Shown here: positions 22,391 through 32,446 of the stretch, piece after piece
Position numbering within the stretch: the first letter of the stretch is position 1
Layout: each line of letters begins with the position of its first letter
Assembly (NCBI GenBank): GCA_002077045.2
Contig: KZ111192.1
Coordinates: 1 to 64,000, forward strand
Source of the DNA: Rachicladosporium sp. CCFEE 5018
Taxonomy: Eukaryota > Ascomycota > Dothideomycetes > Cladosporiales > Cladosporiaceae
Direction of reading: 5' to 3'
DNA: 64,000 nucleotides
Notes under the pieces: model-generated
Told to the model about the DNA's origin: nothing
Database searches by the model: none
The model's input: the letters and a program-made list of their open reading frames with translations, nothing else
Program-made: the position numbers and the translations under genes

Positions 22391-23340
22391 AGCTCCTTGC
22401 GATCCTTAGCTTTATTCCTCGCCGCGAACCACTTCCTCTCAAACCCATTCCCTCTGTCCACCCCGTCCCACCTCCATCCAGGCCGTATGCCATATCGATT
22501 CGGCTCGAATGCACCCTGATAGCTCTTCTCACCACCCTTCGCCTTCCCTGCACTCTTCGTCTCCCTACTCGATGACTTCTTACTCGCGATCAACTTCGCC
22601 ATCGGATCATTCCACCGCTCCCGCTCCCTCAACTCATCATTCAGCTTCGCGTCATCCGCATACCTCGCAACGCCCATAACCTTCGCCTCGACCAGCGCCT
22701 CTTTCCGCTCCTGCGCCTGGCGCTTCTGCACGTCGCCTTTCTGGTTTTCTATCGCCTCGGCCTTTTTCCGCTCCTCTTCCTCGGCTTTCGCCCGCAGCTC
22801 CGCCCGCTTCATGGTGACGTTTATGATCCTTCCGGAAGCGTCACGGTAGATCGTCTCTTGCGCTTTACCTGTGGGATCTAAGCCAGCGTCTGTCATGGCT
22901 TTCTTCTCCGCTTTCTCTCTCCGCCGTACGGCTGCTGTGACTTGCTCTGCTGACTGCAACCCTGCCATAGCGCCGTTCGCCATAGCGTCCCCCTCCATCA
23001 CCGCTGGCGCCTCATCATCATCTTCATCCCGGGCATTCTTCTCAGCTTGCGCATCTGCCAATATGGCATCTGCAGCCGCTTGCTCGGCATCTTTCGGCGC
23101 TTCGACGCCTATGCGCAGCCATTTCGACTTTTTGGTCGCTTTCTTCTGGTGAGTTGAGCCTGCTATCGTGGGACCATCGTCGTCTTCATCGGAGTTTTGG
23201 GTTGGGTTCGTCCAGTCTTCTGTTTCGGCTGTGATTGAGAGGCCGGAAACGTCTGCTTCCTTCTTCGAACGTTTGCGCTTCTTGGATGTGACAGGATCGG
23301 CGGAGAGGTAGTTTTTCGCGAGGTAGTCGGAAAGGGTCAT
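22391..23340 (-). CDS. BUD13: Pre-mRNA-splicing factor BUD13/CWC26, 3' end lost in gap
   Basis: BUD13 is a subunit of the RES (retention and splicing) complex of the spliceosome, with Snu17 and Pml1. The start MTLSDYLAKNYLSADP is the family N-terminus. A long charged, coiled, low-complexity middle (ERKKAEAIENQKGDVQKR) leads to the conserved C-terminal block: RYADDAKLNDELRERERWND, then FEPNRYGIRPGWRWDGVDRG and NGFERKWFAARNKAKDRKE. The 316 visible codons are intronless and run into the gap; family members end within roughly ten residues of this point, so only the extreme C-terminus is missing. Confidence 0.95.
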
Positions 23341-23983
23341 AATGTCAATATGGACCTATAACATAGTAGCGATCAGGCCTTATGTTGATCTTGAAGGTGA
23401 CGTCGAAGCTGGCGAGTCAGTCAACGCGCTAAGCAGTGACAAGATCTCAGGGTAATGCCATTTGTTTGCTACTCCTTCCTCCTTCAATCGACATTCATAT
23501 CCTCTTATTGTCGACACGGCATCCCCAAACAGGTCTAAAATATCCGCCGTACTCAATCGAAACTCTAGCGTACATCACACTAATTTTCACCGGTCACCGC
23601 TGTGCTGCCACTACTACAAAGGTAGGGGCAGGAGCCGTACCGTCTGCACCCCTCTGCGCTACCCCACGAGTCTCGCTTGAGGCGTTCTGCTGCGGCTACT
23701 TGCAGCGGAAGTCTGCCTACTGGTGACTGGTCACCTTATGCCAAGATGCGAACAGCCTCATTGTCAAGTGGGATGAGGCGGAGGCTGAGGCCGCCTCGTG
23801 CGTGACTGTTACTACGGTATGTTGGTTTGGCGATCTGTCTTTCATTTCACACGTCTTCCTCATGCAGCCTCTTTCTCTCTCTCATTCTGTCAATCTCGCG
23901 CAAGGCGTTTCTTATATCAGTTCTACGTACTGATCGCCAAACTTGAGCACTCACGAAGCTTTCCGAGCTAGCCAGCGGACGTC
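23341..23983. other. Divergent intergenic region
   Basis: Probable promoters of BUD13 (-) and the hypothetical gene at 23984 (+). The last 150 bases are pyrimidine-rich (CCTCTTTCTCTCTCTCATTC), which is typical of fungal core promoters. No gene seen. Confidence 0.5.
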
Positions 23984-25894
23984 ATGTCTGGTCTAGAGGT
24001 CGTTGCGGTAGTCGGCTGCGTTGCGGCAGTCGTCTCGGCCTTCCATGGAGCTGCAGAACTCACAGAAATCATCAGGGAGCGTAGAGAGAGGAGGCAGAGG
24101 CGCAGAGATCGAGAGAGGAACATGGAGCAAGCTGTCCAGGAACGAATGCTGTACGCTTCACTCGTACAAGGCGCGCGACAGATCGATCAGACTGGACTTG
24201 AGCGGCGGCAGCAATTTGGCTACGCGTTCGAGCGAGGTGACTTGACAGCGACCAGCGAGTTGAAAGATGTTGTTATCCGCCTTCAGGGCGAAGTCATTCG
24301 AGCTTTGCAGATAGCTCGAGAATATGAGAATGCGGCTTTAAACATGCATCTCTTGCAAGATGCATCGATCTCAAATCGACAAGACGCTATCAGGAGCATG
24401 AACGGACTATGCTATAGGATCACAGTTGCGATGGAGGTGCCTCGGTCACTAGACGCCGAGCCAGATCTACAGAGGTTCATGTCGCGCGAGCCTGTTCCTG
24501 CGCCAGGCTTACTGGCCCTACAACGTCGTGGGTCTGACGAGTCTCTGGCATCGTTCCAGACCGCACGCATGGCATTGCCGGCGGCTGTCAGCATACCGAG
24601 CAGCTCTGCCGGGCCGTCGGCGCAGAGTCCGCGATTGATGCTCAGTCCGCCGTCCGGATCCTTGCAGCGGGGAGGGTCGATCGCCTCTCTTGCGCCCTCG
24701 TTCGCGTGGCTGGCGCCGCAGCTTCGGAGGAACGCTGACGACAGCGCAACACTACGTAGCTTCAGCATGAGCGACAATACCCGTCCGCAGACCAGGATAG
24801 GTATTCTGGATGATGGCATCACTCAGGCGATGGATGGATCGTCAATATGCTACCCACCCCTTCCGCCAGGCTCGAGACTGCCATTGGCGCAACCTGCGGA
24901 GTACCAGGTCCCTAGACTTGGCAGGAATCGTCTCGACTCTGCGGCAGCAGTGGATAGGGGTCTAGTCGAGCTCCAGCATCAACGTTATGCCATAATGTCA
25001 GCGTCAGCATCAGTCAGAGCGAGCAATAGTGAAGGTGGCACCGCAGAGACTGCATTGTCGTCCATAGCATCACCGACTCTCACATTGCGCACGCATGACA
25101 GCGGCAGCTCACAACACTCCCTCGGCCGCGAAGATCGCTCAGGCTCAGCACCTGCGATTCCAACCCAGGATGTTCTGTCAATGCTTCCGGAAATGTCCTC
25201 ACTGAGCTTACGTCCCACCATGTCCACACCGACGGGCCCATCCTCAAGCTCCGGCTCAAGGTCAAGCGCAGAGCACCTGATGTGGTCCCCCGAGCACGAC
25301 GAAGTCTGGTCGCCACTGTCCGAGCCAACGGCACACAACAGATATCACGGCTTCTGCAAAGGTGCCTGGCAGACGCGCAGATCACTCGAGCATGGCCTAC
25401 ATGTCACCACGGTCCCGCACAACGGTCAAGACCTCCCTCATTGGCAATGTACCGATTGCTCATTCCGCTCTCGTGCACCCAACGACCCGCGTACGCTACT
25501 CGAGCAGATCACCCACGCTCCCAGCGGCGTCCGCTACCGATGGCTCTTCCTCGCTAAATCCCACGTCGCCTCTCCGGTGTCCCACTCCAAGCCTTCTGAC
25601 TACAGCTACGCCTGCGTCATCTGCGCCGCGCAATCCCGCACTAAGTCCGCCCATCCAAACCTCGATACGCTGATGAGCCATATAGCGGCCAAGCACAAGC
25701 CCGGCATGCTCACGCCTGAGGTACTGCATCGGACGAAGTGCATTGTTGGACGAGTGGCGGGAAAGGAAGAGGACTGGGATGTGAATATTTATGATACGAG
25801 GAGTAAGAGTATTGGAAGTGGGATGGGTGGGGTTATCATTACTGCGGTTACGGGAGTGGGGAGTGCGAGTCTGGGACGTCAGCGGTATCAGTGA
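23984..25894 (+). CDS. Fungal hypothetical protein with Cys/His-rich C-terminal domain
   Basis: 636 residues, no intron. Residues 1-35 are a hydrophobic segment (VVAVVGCVAAVVSAFHGAAE) followed by a very basic stretch (RERRERRQRRRDRERN), resembling the N-terminal helices of fungal STAND-associated domains. The middle (about 160-440) is Ser/Pro-rich and probably disordered. The C-terminal 170 residues are ordered: HGFCKGAWQTR, HWQCTDCSFRSR, YRWLFLAKSHV, YACVICAA, DTLMSHIAAKHKPGM and EDWDVNIYD. Two CxxC pairs plus HIAAKH suggest zinc binding. I know this C-terminal module only as a conserved fungal domain of unknown function. Confidence 0.8.
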   Translation: MSGLEVVAVVGCVAAVVSAFHGAAELTEIIRERRERRQRRRDRERNMEQAVQERMLYASLVQGARQIDQTGLERRQQFGYAFERGDLTATSELKDVVIRLQGEVIRALQIAREYENAALNMHLLQDASISNRQDAIRSMNGLCYRITVAMEVPRSLDAEPDLQRFMSREPVPAPGLLALQRRGSDESLASFQTARMALPAAVSIPSSSAGPSAQSPRLMLSPPSGSLQRGGSIASLAPSFAWLAPQLRRNADDSATLRSFSMSDNTRPQTRIGILDDGITQAMDGSSICYPPLPPGSRLPLAQPAEYQVPRLGRNRLDSAAAVDRGLVELQHQRYAIMSASASVRASNSEGGTAETALSSIASPTLTLRTHDSGSSQHSLGREDRSGSAPAIPTQDVLSMLPEMSSLSLRPTMSTPTGPSSSSGSRSSAEHLMWSPEHDEVWSPLSEPTAHNRYHGFCKGAWQTRRSLEHGLHVTTVPHNGQDLPHWQCTDCSFRSRAPNDPRTLLEQITHAPSGVRYRWLFLAKSHVASPVSHSKPSDYSYACVICAAQSRTKSAHPNLDTLMSHIAAKHKPGMLTPEVLHRTKCIVGRVAGKEEDWDVNIYDTRSKSIGSGMGGVIITAVTGVGSASLGRQRYQ

Positions 25895-25939
25895 ACGAGG
25901 TTATATGGATGTGATTGTCCTGGATATCACAGTCTGTTG

Positions 25940-27306
25940 CTATGACGCATCATTGGCGAGGGACACGATGCCGCTCCAAGCAACTCCCAGCATCAGCCAG
26001 CCCGCTATCACAGCAACCACGCCTGTCAGGATCTGCAGCATCTCGAACGGGCTGCGGAGCTCGACACTTGAGGTGATGCTCCCCTGGGTGTCTTGGAACC
26101 CACCATGAGCGCGGAAGTGCTCGAGCAATTCAGCCTTCTCTGCCCATCGTTCCAGCAACCAGCGATCGAACGCTTCGGCGTCGCGTAGCGGTATCTTATT
26201 GACGGCGAACCGCCGCCAGTGCGCATGTGTGAAAGGCGCTGGTCGGCCCTGGACGTACAGCGTCTTGAGGTTGAAGAGATCTTGACCGTCTTGGCCTCGG
26301 CTACATGGTGGTGAGCTGAGCGCAACGTGGGATCTGGACTGAGAGAATGCTTACGGGATACCATCATATGCGATAGTACAATCGTATACCCACTCCACAG
26401 TTCCTTCGAGACCCTGCACACATGCCAGAAGACCTCTGGACCGTGGTAACAAAGTGAGATCGGAACACGACAAACCATTCTTCTCGGCCCATTTCCGACT
26501 TATTGCTGCAGACCTTTTCGTCAGGTTCGTGCCCTCGGGAAAGATCAGCAGCCACATCGGCGTGCTAGCCTTGGATAGATGGGCTAAGCCGCGCTCAAGA
26601 CTCGACTTGTCGCTTTCCCAGCGCCGGCTGAGCAGGATCCAGCCGAAGAATCTAATGCCGCTACCGATCATCGGGATCTTTCCGAGCGCGTCTTTGAGCA
26701 CAATGTAAAAATGGCCATGGTGTCCGGCTGTGTATGCACTCCACCAGAGGACGAGCCAGTCGGTGTACAGCTACGGGTCCCGATGTCAGCAAATACCAGA
26801 GCGACAGGGACGTTATCAGCCGGCTACCTGGTGATTCGCGATCATGACGAGGCGCCGGGGGAAGTCGAACGTGACACTACCTTCCGCTGTCTGGCGTATC
26901 TGACCTGCCAGGCTCGCATCCCAGGTATTTCTAGCTGAGACAGGTGCTCGCCATTGGTTCAGACCGAGCAATAAGAGGGCAGTGCGGGCTTTCACTGCTG
27001 CTTGCCACGAACTTGACCATGAAGGACCGACAAGCCGGAGTGGCAGACCAAGCCATTGCTGCACGTGGAGACTGAGTGTGAAGCGTAACTTCAGCACTCC
27101 CATCGAAAACAGTCTTTACGGCAGAGACATGGTAGGACTCACCATATGGTTACTGCGGCGGCGCAGAGCAGCACGACCGCGCACTGGAGGTAGTCTACGA
27201 TCGTAATTATCGTTGGACGCAAACCTCGAGTCTTCATATCGCGTATGTTTGGTCCTTTGACCACTCCATTTTTGGCTGTTGGGCCAGTCTTGCGGGGAGA
27301 CCCCAT
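25940..27306 (-). CDS. 1-acylglycerol-3-phosphate / lysocardiolipin-type acyltransferase
   Basis: Membrane acyltransferase of glycerophospholipid synthesis or remodelling, 394 residues. Exons on the minus strand are 27306-27143, 27071-26828, 26770-26355 and 26300-25940 (1185 bases, in frame). The first exon carries a membrane segment (VDYLQCAVVLLCAAAVTI). The catalytic NHx4D motif is formed across a splice (ANHQ|LYTDW, His about 135, Asp about 140). FPEGTNLT (about 213-220) is the acceptor-binding motif. A second hydrophobic segment near the end (ILTGVVAVIAGWLMLGVAW) anchors the protein. Family relatives include yeast Cst26 and LCLAT1; the exact acyl acceptor is not determinable. A later in-frame ATG (27237) is an alternative start. 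Confidence 0.88.
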
Positions 27307-27607
27307 TGCGGTAATTACGTCGCTATCGAGCATTGCAGGCGCTGTGAGAGTGGCACAGTCACAAACCGACGGATGCCGTCGGTGCATCTGTGAGGCCGAG
27401 CCAAGTTTCCGGACTAGCTCTTCTTCTACACGTGGGAAACCCACGTGTTTATTGTTCTGGGCTTTTGAATATCGATTCGCGGCTGTAGGTCCCAATTCGG
27501 GAGGTGCGGCCGCCTCTGGGCGTGCGTGTCGCCAAGCGCGCGGTCAACAATACCACGTTACTCTCTTCGCGGCCTTCGAGCAGACATCACAATTCTCCCA
27601 GGATGTA
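27307..27607. promoter_or_regulatory. Divergent promoter, acyltransferase / PAQR
   Basis: About 300 bases between two divergent ATGs. It contains CACGTGGGAAACCCACGTG (about 27430-27450), an inverted repeat with two CACGTG cores, a plausible bHLH or bZIP operator. Both genes concern membrane lipid, which would suit co-regulation, but that is inference. Confidence 0.5.
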
Positions 27608-28626
27608 ATGACGAGAAAGTTATCAGTCCCAGGATCCACCTCTCCAAGAGCAACACGACGACCTATCAAACCAAAACTCATCCACACTCGCTCCGAAGCC
27701 GCCTTCTGGCAACTCGAAAACAATGAACACATCATGGGCCACTACCGCGTGGTATCCCAATCCTACACAGCCTGCTTCGCCAGCCTCGGGTACCTGCATA
27801 ACCAGACTTCGAACATCTACACGCATCTGATCGCATCTGTGGTGTTTTTGGGTTGGGCGGTGCAGACGTTCAATGACGTACTAACCCGGTATTCGACCTC
27901 GGAGTTCAATGATGTGTTGGTGTTCGGGGTGTTTTTCGTAGCAGCAGCGGGATGCTTTGGAAGCAGTGCACTGTTCCATTTGTTCGCGAATCATTCGGCG
28001 GAGGCTAATGGGAAGTGGCTGCTGTTCGACTTGTATGGAGTTTTCGGCTTGATCAGTGCGACGATCGTGTCTGGGGCGTACTATGGCTTCTATTGCGATA
28101 GAGCTTGGTGGCTGGCTTACTCTGGAGGGGTGTGTGTTTCCTCTTGTGATCGAAGGTGCTTGCTGATCTGACAGTTCCAGATCATCGTGATCACCGCTTT
28201 GTGTGGGCTGTTCTGCACGCTACCCAGGTTCAGACATCACAGTTGGCGAAATGTGAGGGCAGTGTTGTTCGTACTTATCGGCTGCTACGGAATCTTTCCA
28301 ATGAACCACGTCGCGCAGCGATGGGGCCGACACAGGGTCAATGAAATGATCGGCTGGGAGGTCTTACGCTGGGAGGGTGTCAGCTATCTCGCAGGCGCGT
28401 TGATATATTGTGTACGTGATGGCGATGCTTCCCATAGGAAGCCTGTCGCTGACCCGGGTACCAACAGTTTCGCATTCCAGAACGCTTCATGCCTGGCACG
28501 TTTGACATTTTCGGCGCATCACATCAGATCTTTCACGCGTGTGCCGTGCTCGGTGCTGTGTTGCATTACCGGGCTTTGCTCATAGGATTTGACTACAGTC
28601 ACAATCCAGGCACACGACAATGTTAG
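27608..28626 (+). CDS. PAQR-family seven-helix membrane protein (AdipoR/Izh-like)
   Basis: 303 residues from exons 27608-28129, 28181-28411 and 28468-28626. PAQR proteins (adiponectin receptors, yeast Izh1-4) are seven-helix membrane proteins linked to lipid and zinc homeostasis and are thought to act as ceramidase-like hydrolases. Signatures are NEHIMGHYR at about residue 40, the helix-1 lead-in SLGYLHNQTSNIYTHL, and SSALFHLFANHS, whose His is a presumed metal ligand. The C-terminal GTFDIFGASHQIFH carries the two other His ligands and is made by splicing YC to FRIPERFMPG. The frame is open upstream, but ATG 27608 is the first that avoids the divergent neighbour. Confidence 0.92.
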
Positions 28627-28903
28627 TCAGCTCGAAATGAGAAGATCGACCAAGCGATTGCGACACACACATATACGTCGCGGTCCGGCACGCCGCGGAA
28701 GTGATATGACTGAAGTCATGTCATGATGTACATAGATACAGGTGTACATGGCTTGGCAAGAGGAGGCAGCTTCGTTTTGCGAATGCGATATGCACTACAC
28801 ACCACTTTGCTTCGCAAGACATCTCATGCTGATCCCATCGCCATGCTCGCCTTATCCTGAAATCTTCGATCCATCGTTCCTCAAGCCCTCCCTTCCCAGC
28901 ACT

Positions 28904-29500
28904 TTACCACCTCGCATTCTCCTTCCTCTCCTCCCAAGTCATCTCCTCCAGCTCTAGCCACGGACTCACCGGCCGAGTACTCACTTGCGAACCCTCCCCT
29001 TCGCTCCCCTCGCGTTCACTGTCTGATCCCTGCTCACGACCGTAACCCTCACTCCCGTCCCGCCTAATCAAACACTTCTTCGCAGCAGCTGCCTTTGCTT
29101 TGCGGAATCCACCCTTAAACATCGCGCTGAGCGCCTGCGACATGGACTTAACAATACAGGACTTATGATACCGACATGAAGCGACGCTCTCAACTGACGA
29201 TCTAGCACGGCATCGATACAGCTCCAGTGAGTCGACGAGAGTAAGCGGGTGATCGTAATCGCGTTCCAGATCCACGGCATCGTCGAGAGAGTTATTCGAA
29301 CGGATCTCGGAAGTAGTGTTGAGAGATGTCTCGGAAGAAACTGAAGTCCTTGGGGTGAGGATGTCGGAACTCAGGGCCGGGGAGAGAAGGTTGAGCGTCG
29401 AGATTGAGCCCATGGTGATGAGGGAGCTGATGTCTGACATTGCTAGTTGGGAAGGGGAGACGTATTCGAAGGTCATCTCGGGGCTGTAGGGTGAAGACAT
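28904..29500 (-). CDS. Small Ser-rich hypothetical protein
   Basis: 198 residues, no intron seen. The N-terminal half is rich in Ser, Thr and Leu (MSSPYSPEMTFEYVSPSQL). A short ordered block follows (HPLTLVDSLELYRCRARSS, then ASCRYHKSCIV), and then a basic patch (KGGFRKAKAAAAKKCLIRR) and an acidic Ser/Glu tail ending EEMTWEERKENARW. No family recognised. The continuous frame and biased composition make it a probable gene, but expression data would be decisive. The 277 bases between the PAQR stop and this gene show nothing. Confidence 0.6.
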   Translation of the reverse strand: MSSPYSPEMTFEYVSPSQLAMSDISSLITMGSISTLNLLSPALSSDILTPRTSVSSETSLNTTSEIRSNNSLDDAVDLERDYDHPLTLVDSLELYRCRARSSVESVASCRYHKSCIVKSMSQALSAMFKGGFRKAKAAAAKKCLIRRDGSEGYGREQGSDSEREGSEGEGSQVSTRPVSPWLELEEMTWEERKENARW

Positions 29501-30136
29501 GCTTGTGATTGATGAGTTATCTTGATTTGAGGCGTTGACAGTGTTGTGTTGTAAAGGGTAGTTATGTGTGATGATGTGTTGTTGAAGGTACCTTTGAAGT
29601 GAGTAACTGGTGTGGTAGGAGAGAGCGAGGGGAGAGGAAATTGAGAGCTCATATGAAGTCCAGCCAACGACAAACGTCCTCAGAGGACGCTGTCCTCGAG
29701 ACTTACCTTCCTCAAGTTCGTGTGCTCCAGAGTATCAAGGTTCGGTCAGCAGATATGCGCAATTGGTCGGCAGCCATCGCGTCCTCATTTGTCACGTGAA
29801 TCAACGAAAAGTTCCCATCTTGCTACACAATCGTCGACTCGTGTTCTTAGAAGGACCTGATGTGTCCTATGCCCATGTCGTAGCTGCTGTGTCAGATGAT
29901 ATTCAGCAAGCAGTGGGTGATGGAGGCCGTAGTCGGCATAACCCAGCATATCCGCACTCGTCAGTCTCTCATCGACAAGAAGGCGGTCTGCCTGACTCCA
30001 CGTCCGTAGATAGCAGCTCGAGAAGGCCCCGGGGAAATCGGAGAAGCGATTGTCCACTGTGTCTCGCACACCACTGTGGCAGCCATGCGAAAAGGAGGTG
30101 CCGGGAATCGTTTCGCATTACCATCTATCATCAAAT
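29501..30136. other. Intergenic region upstream of the Ser-rich gene
   Basis: AT-rich promoter-like sequence near 29520-29590 (repeated TGTTG/TTGTG). Short overlapping open frames on both strands (29763-30182 and 30069-29785) lack protein character and one runs into YKT6; not called. Confidence 0.5.
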
Positions 30137-30886
30137 CTACATGACCGAGCAGCAGGAATTCTGCTTCTTGGCCTGGGTATAGAACATCTTGCTCTGCGCG
30201 CTCAGCCCATCAGACTTGGCAACCAGTGAATCGATCTTCTCGCCTGTACAATTCCACAGTCAGCATGCTTAACCCACACCTCAGTCTCTCCATCTTCTCG
30301 TTGCCACATGGGAGCGAAAAGCAACCCAACATACCTCGTTCAAGCACACTCTCAATAGTCTTATGCAGCACAATCTTCGTCTCGTCCAGCTCCTTCTGAA
30401 TCCGCATAATGCTGTCCGCCGCAGCGGGATCCTGATACTTCTCAATATACCCCTTCAGCTCCGGAAACACTAGCCCACCGCCTTCCCTCGTCGCCTCGAT
30501 CGCCGTCTTCGGGTACCGCGCTAGGAACTCATCCAGGATCTTGGATAGCAGTTGGTGCGCTACGAGCGCGGGGTACTCGTGATCAGATATTATTATCCCT
30601 GCCACGCCTTCTGTGCGGCCGTAGGCGTGGAAGGTGTAGGATTGCTCTTCGATGTCTTGGCGTTGGGAGGGTTTTGTTCGTTCTGCGACGGTTTTGCTGA
30701 AGAGCGACATGAATTCTCCGACTGAGGTGCGGGTGAAGCGGGAGTAGGAGGAGAGATCGCGTTCGGCGCAGAGTTCGAGGGCGGGTTTGGAGGTGTTCTT
30801 GAGGATCTGACGGGGGGATGTTAGTGAGGGGAGAGTGGGTTTGGAGGAGGAGGGGAGGAAGTACGCCGATGTAGAGGATCTTCATG
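30137..30886 (-). CDS. YKT6: v-SNARE YKT6
   Basis: YKT6 is a lipid-anchored R-SNARE acting in ER-Golgi, Golgi, vacuolar and autophagosomal fusion. Exons on the minus strand are 30886-30866 (21 bases, MKILYIG), 30806-30335 and 30243-30137, giving 199 residues, the family length. The longin domain (LKNTSKPALELCAERDLSSY to ILDEFLARYP) covers about 1-115. The SNARE helix runs about 130-190, with the zero-layer Arg in SVLERGEKIDSLV. The tail CCSVM is the expected palmitoylated Cys plus farnesylated CaaX box. The very short first exon is easily missed by automated annotation. A shadow frame that reads through intron 2 gives a false C-terminus. Confidence 0.97.
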
Positions 30887-31486
30887 GTGGCGGTGGCGGT
30901 GGGAGTGATGGCAGAGTAGAGGTAAAGCAAGTGAGTAGTTGAATAGGTAATCGTAGAGACAGACGACTATCGGCTATGGCAATAATGTCATCGCCTGGAG
31001 GTGTCACTTCGAGGTGGGTTGCTTTGTCCCTGCGTCACCGCCCGTCGACCCGCCCGCTCCCCGAATTGCCATGTGAGCAGAGCCTCATCAATCTCACCAC
31101 CGCCACTCACTCTGATATTTGCTGTCCCAGAGAATATGCCCACCAATCTGGGTCGATCGATAGGCCGCAGGGGCGTTGATTACAGAGTAAGATCCCCGCC
31201 GATGGCCAATGCCGCTTCGACCATGGGTACGGCCAATTCTCGCCGTCCCCGACAGGCTTGAGAGACCAACCGTAATGTTTCGTTTCCTGGCTACCCGTGA
31301 TCCCTGCCTACATATCAATGAAGGACGGCCCACTGGAGATGCGCTGAACACCTTTCACCGGAAACCGAGAGCATCGCACGGGCATAGTGCTTTTGGCCCC
31401 ATTTGCAGCAACACTCATGATGTCGGCGTCTGCTCTTGGCCCGAAGTCCCTACTTCATAAGACACAAACTTCGTGTTCATTCCGGG
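30887..31486. other. Divergent intergenic region, YKT6 / apple-like protein
   Basis: 600 bases with no supported gene. It should hold both promoters. Confidence 0.5.
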
Positions 31487-32446
31487 ATGAACCACAACCT
31501 TTCTCCTCAATCGGCGTACCCTGAAGCACTAGAGTATTCCAATCTTCCTGAGACCGCTCAACATGATGCACTGGAACACGAGCAGCCCTGGGAAATTCTG
31601 GCCGCATCAGACGGCGTAGCACCATCGCTCGAGGTTGATACACATGGTGGCAATGTCGAGAAGCAACCAGCACCCGTCGGCTTCAACGCAGACCCTCAGC
31701 CTAGCCAAAAGCCACGTCGCATATGCGGACTGTCATTGAGAGCATTCTGGGTTGCGCTTGCGATTGTGGCGGCCCTGCTCATCGGCGCGGGAGTCGGAGC
31801 AGGTGTTGGAGTCAGCGTGCGCTCGCGGCCAACATCGCAGAGCGCAGCAACGAGCATTGCCATATCGAGCGCCTCTATCCAGTCAACGACGGCCACAAGT
31901 CCGCCCGCTCTCACGACAGGGTCTACAACACCGGACGCATCAGTCACGACGTCTATACCGTCATTGACGACGACCCAGGTTCCCGAGGGCACGAGTACCC
32001 TGCTCCGCGATTGCCCGTCTTCCAACGACACGCTCTACGCCTATCCCTCACCAGATGCCCCAATGGTGTTTCGCAAGTTCTGTGAGAAGGCGATGTACGC
32101 CATCGCAGGCACTTTTGAAATCAATCAGCGAACATCATCTCTGGACGAGTGCATTGGGCTGTGCGCCGAGTACAACGTGCAGAATAAGGCGCAGATCGCG
32201 AAGAGTCAAAGTCCGATCTGTAATGCTGTGTGTTGGAGGAATGGCAACGCGCCCAACGACTTCCCTGGGCAGTGCTTCAGTTAGTATTGCTGCAATGGAC
32301 TCGCTGTTTGCTGTGACGGTACGGTATCGCTGACCCTATGACCAGGCTGGCAAACCACGAACTCGAGCGACGGCAACTTCGCTTTTGGTGCAGGTAATCC
32401 GATCAATTGCGACAGTGGGACTTTGATCAATCAGCAGCTTGTGTAA
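31487..32446 (+). CDS. Single-pass membrane protein with apple/PAN-like extracellular domain
   Basis: 297 residues from exons 31487-32279 and 32346-32446. The start MNHNLSPQSAYPEALEYS is typical of a fungal family with a short cytosolic tail, one transmembrane helix (about 85-107, FWVALAIVAALLIGAGVGAG), a Ser/Thr-rich stalk (about 110-185) that is probably O-glycosylated, and a Cys-rich outer domain. That domain contains DCPSSNDTLYAYP, FRKFCEKAM, SLDECIGLCAEYN, CNAVCWRNG and GQCFSWQTTNSSDGNFAF, with the last block completed by splicing. Role unknown; a cell-wall or surface sensor is plausible. An upstream in-frame ATG at 31436 is less likely. Confidence 0.8.

Noticed and set aside
27245..27607. 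Upstream extension of the PAQR frame to 27245
   Set aside because: It runs antisense through the acyltransferase first exon and encodes no PAQR sequence; ATG 27608 fits the family start.
29763..30182. 139-codon plus-strand frame
   Set aside because: It overlaps the YKT6 last exon on the other strand and lacks protein character.
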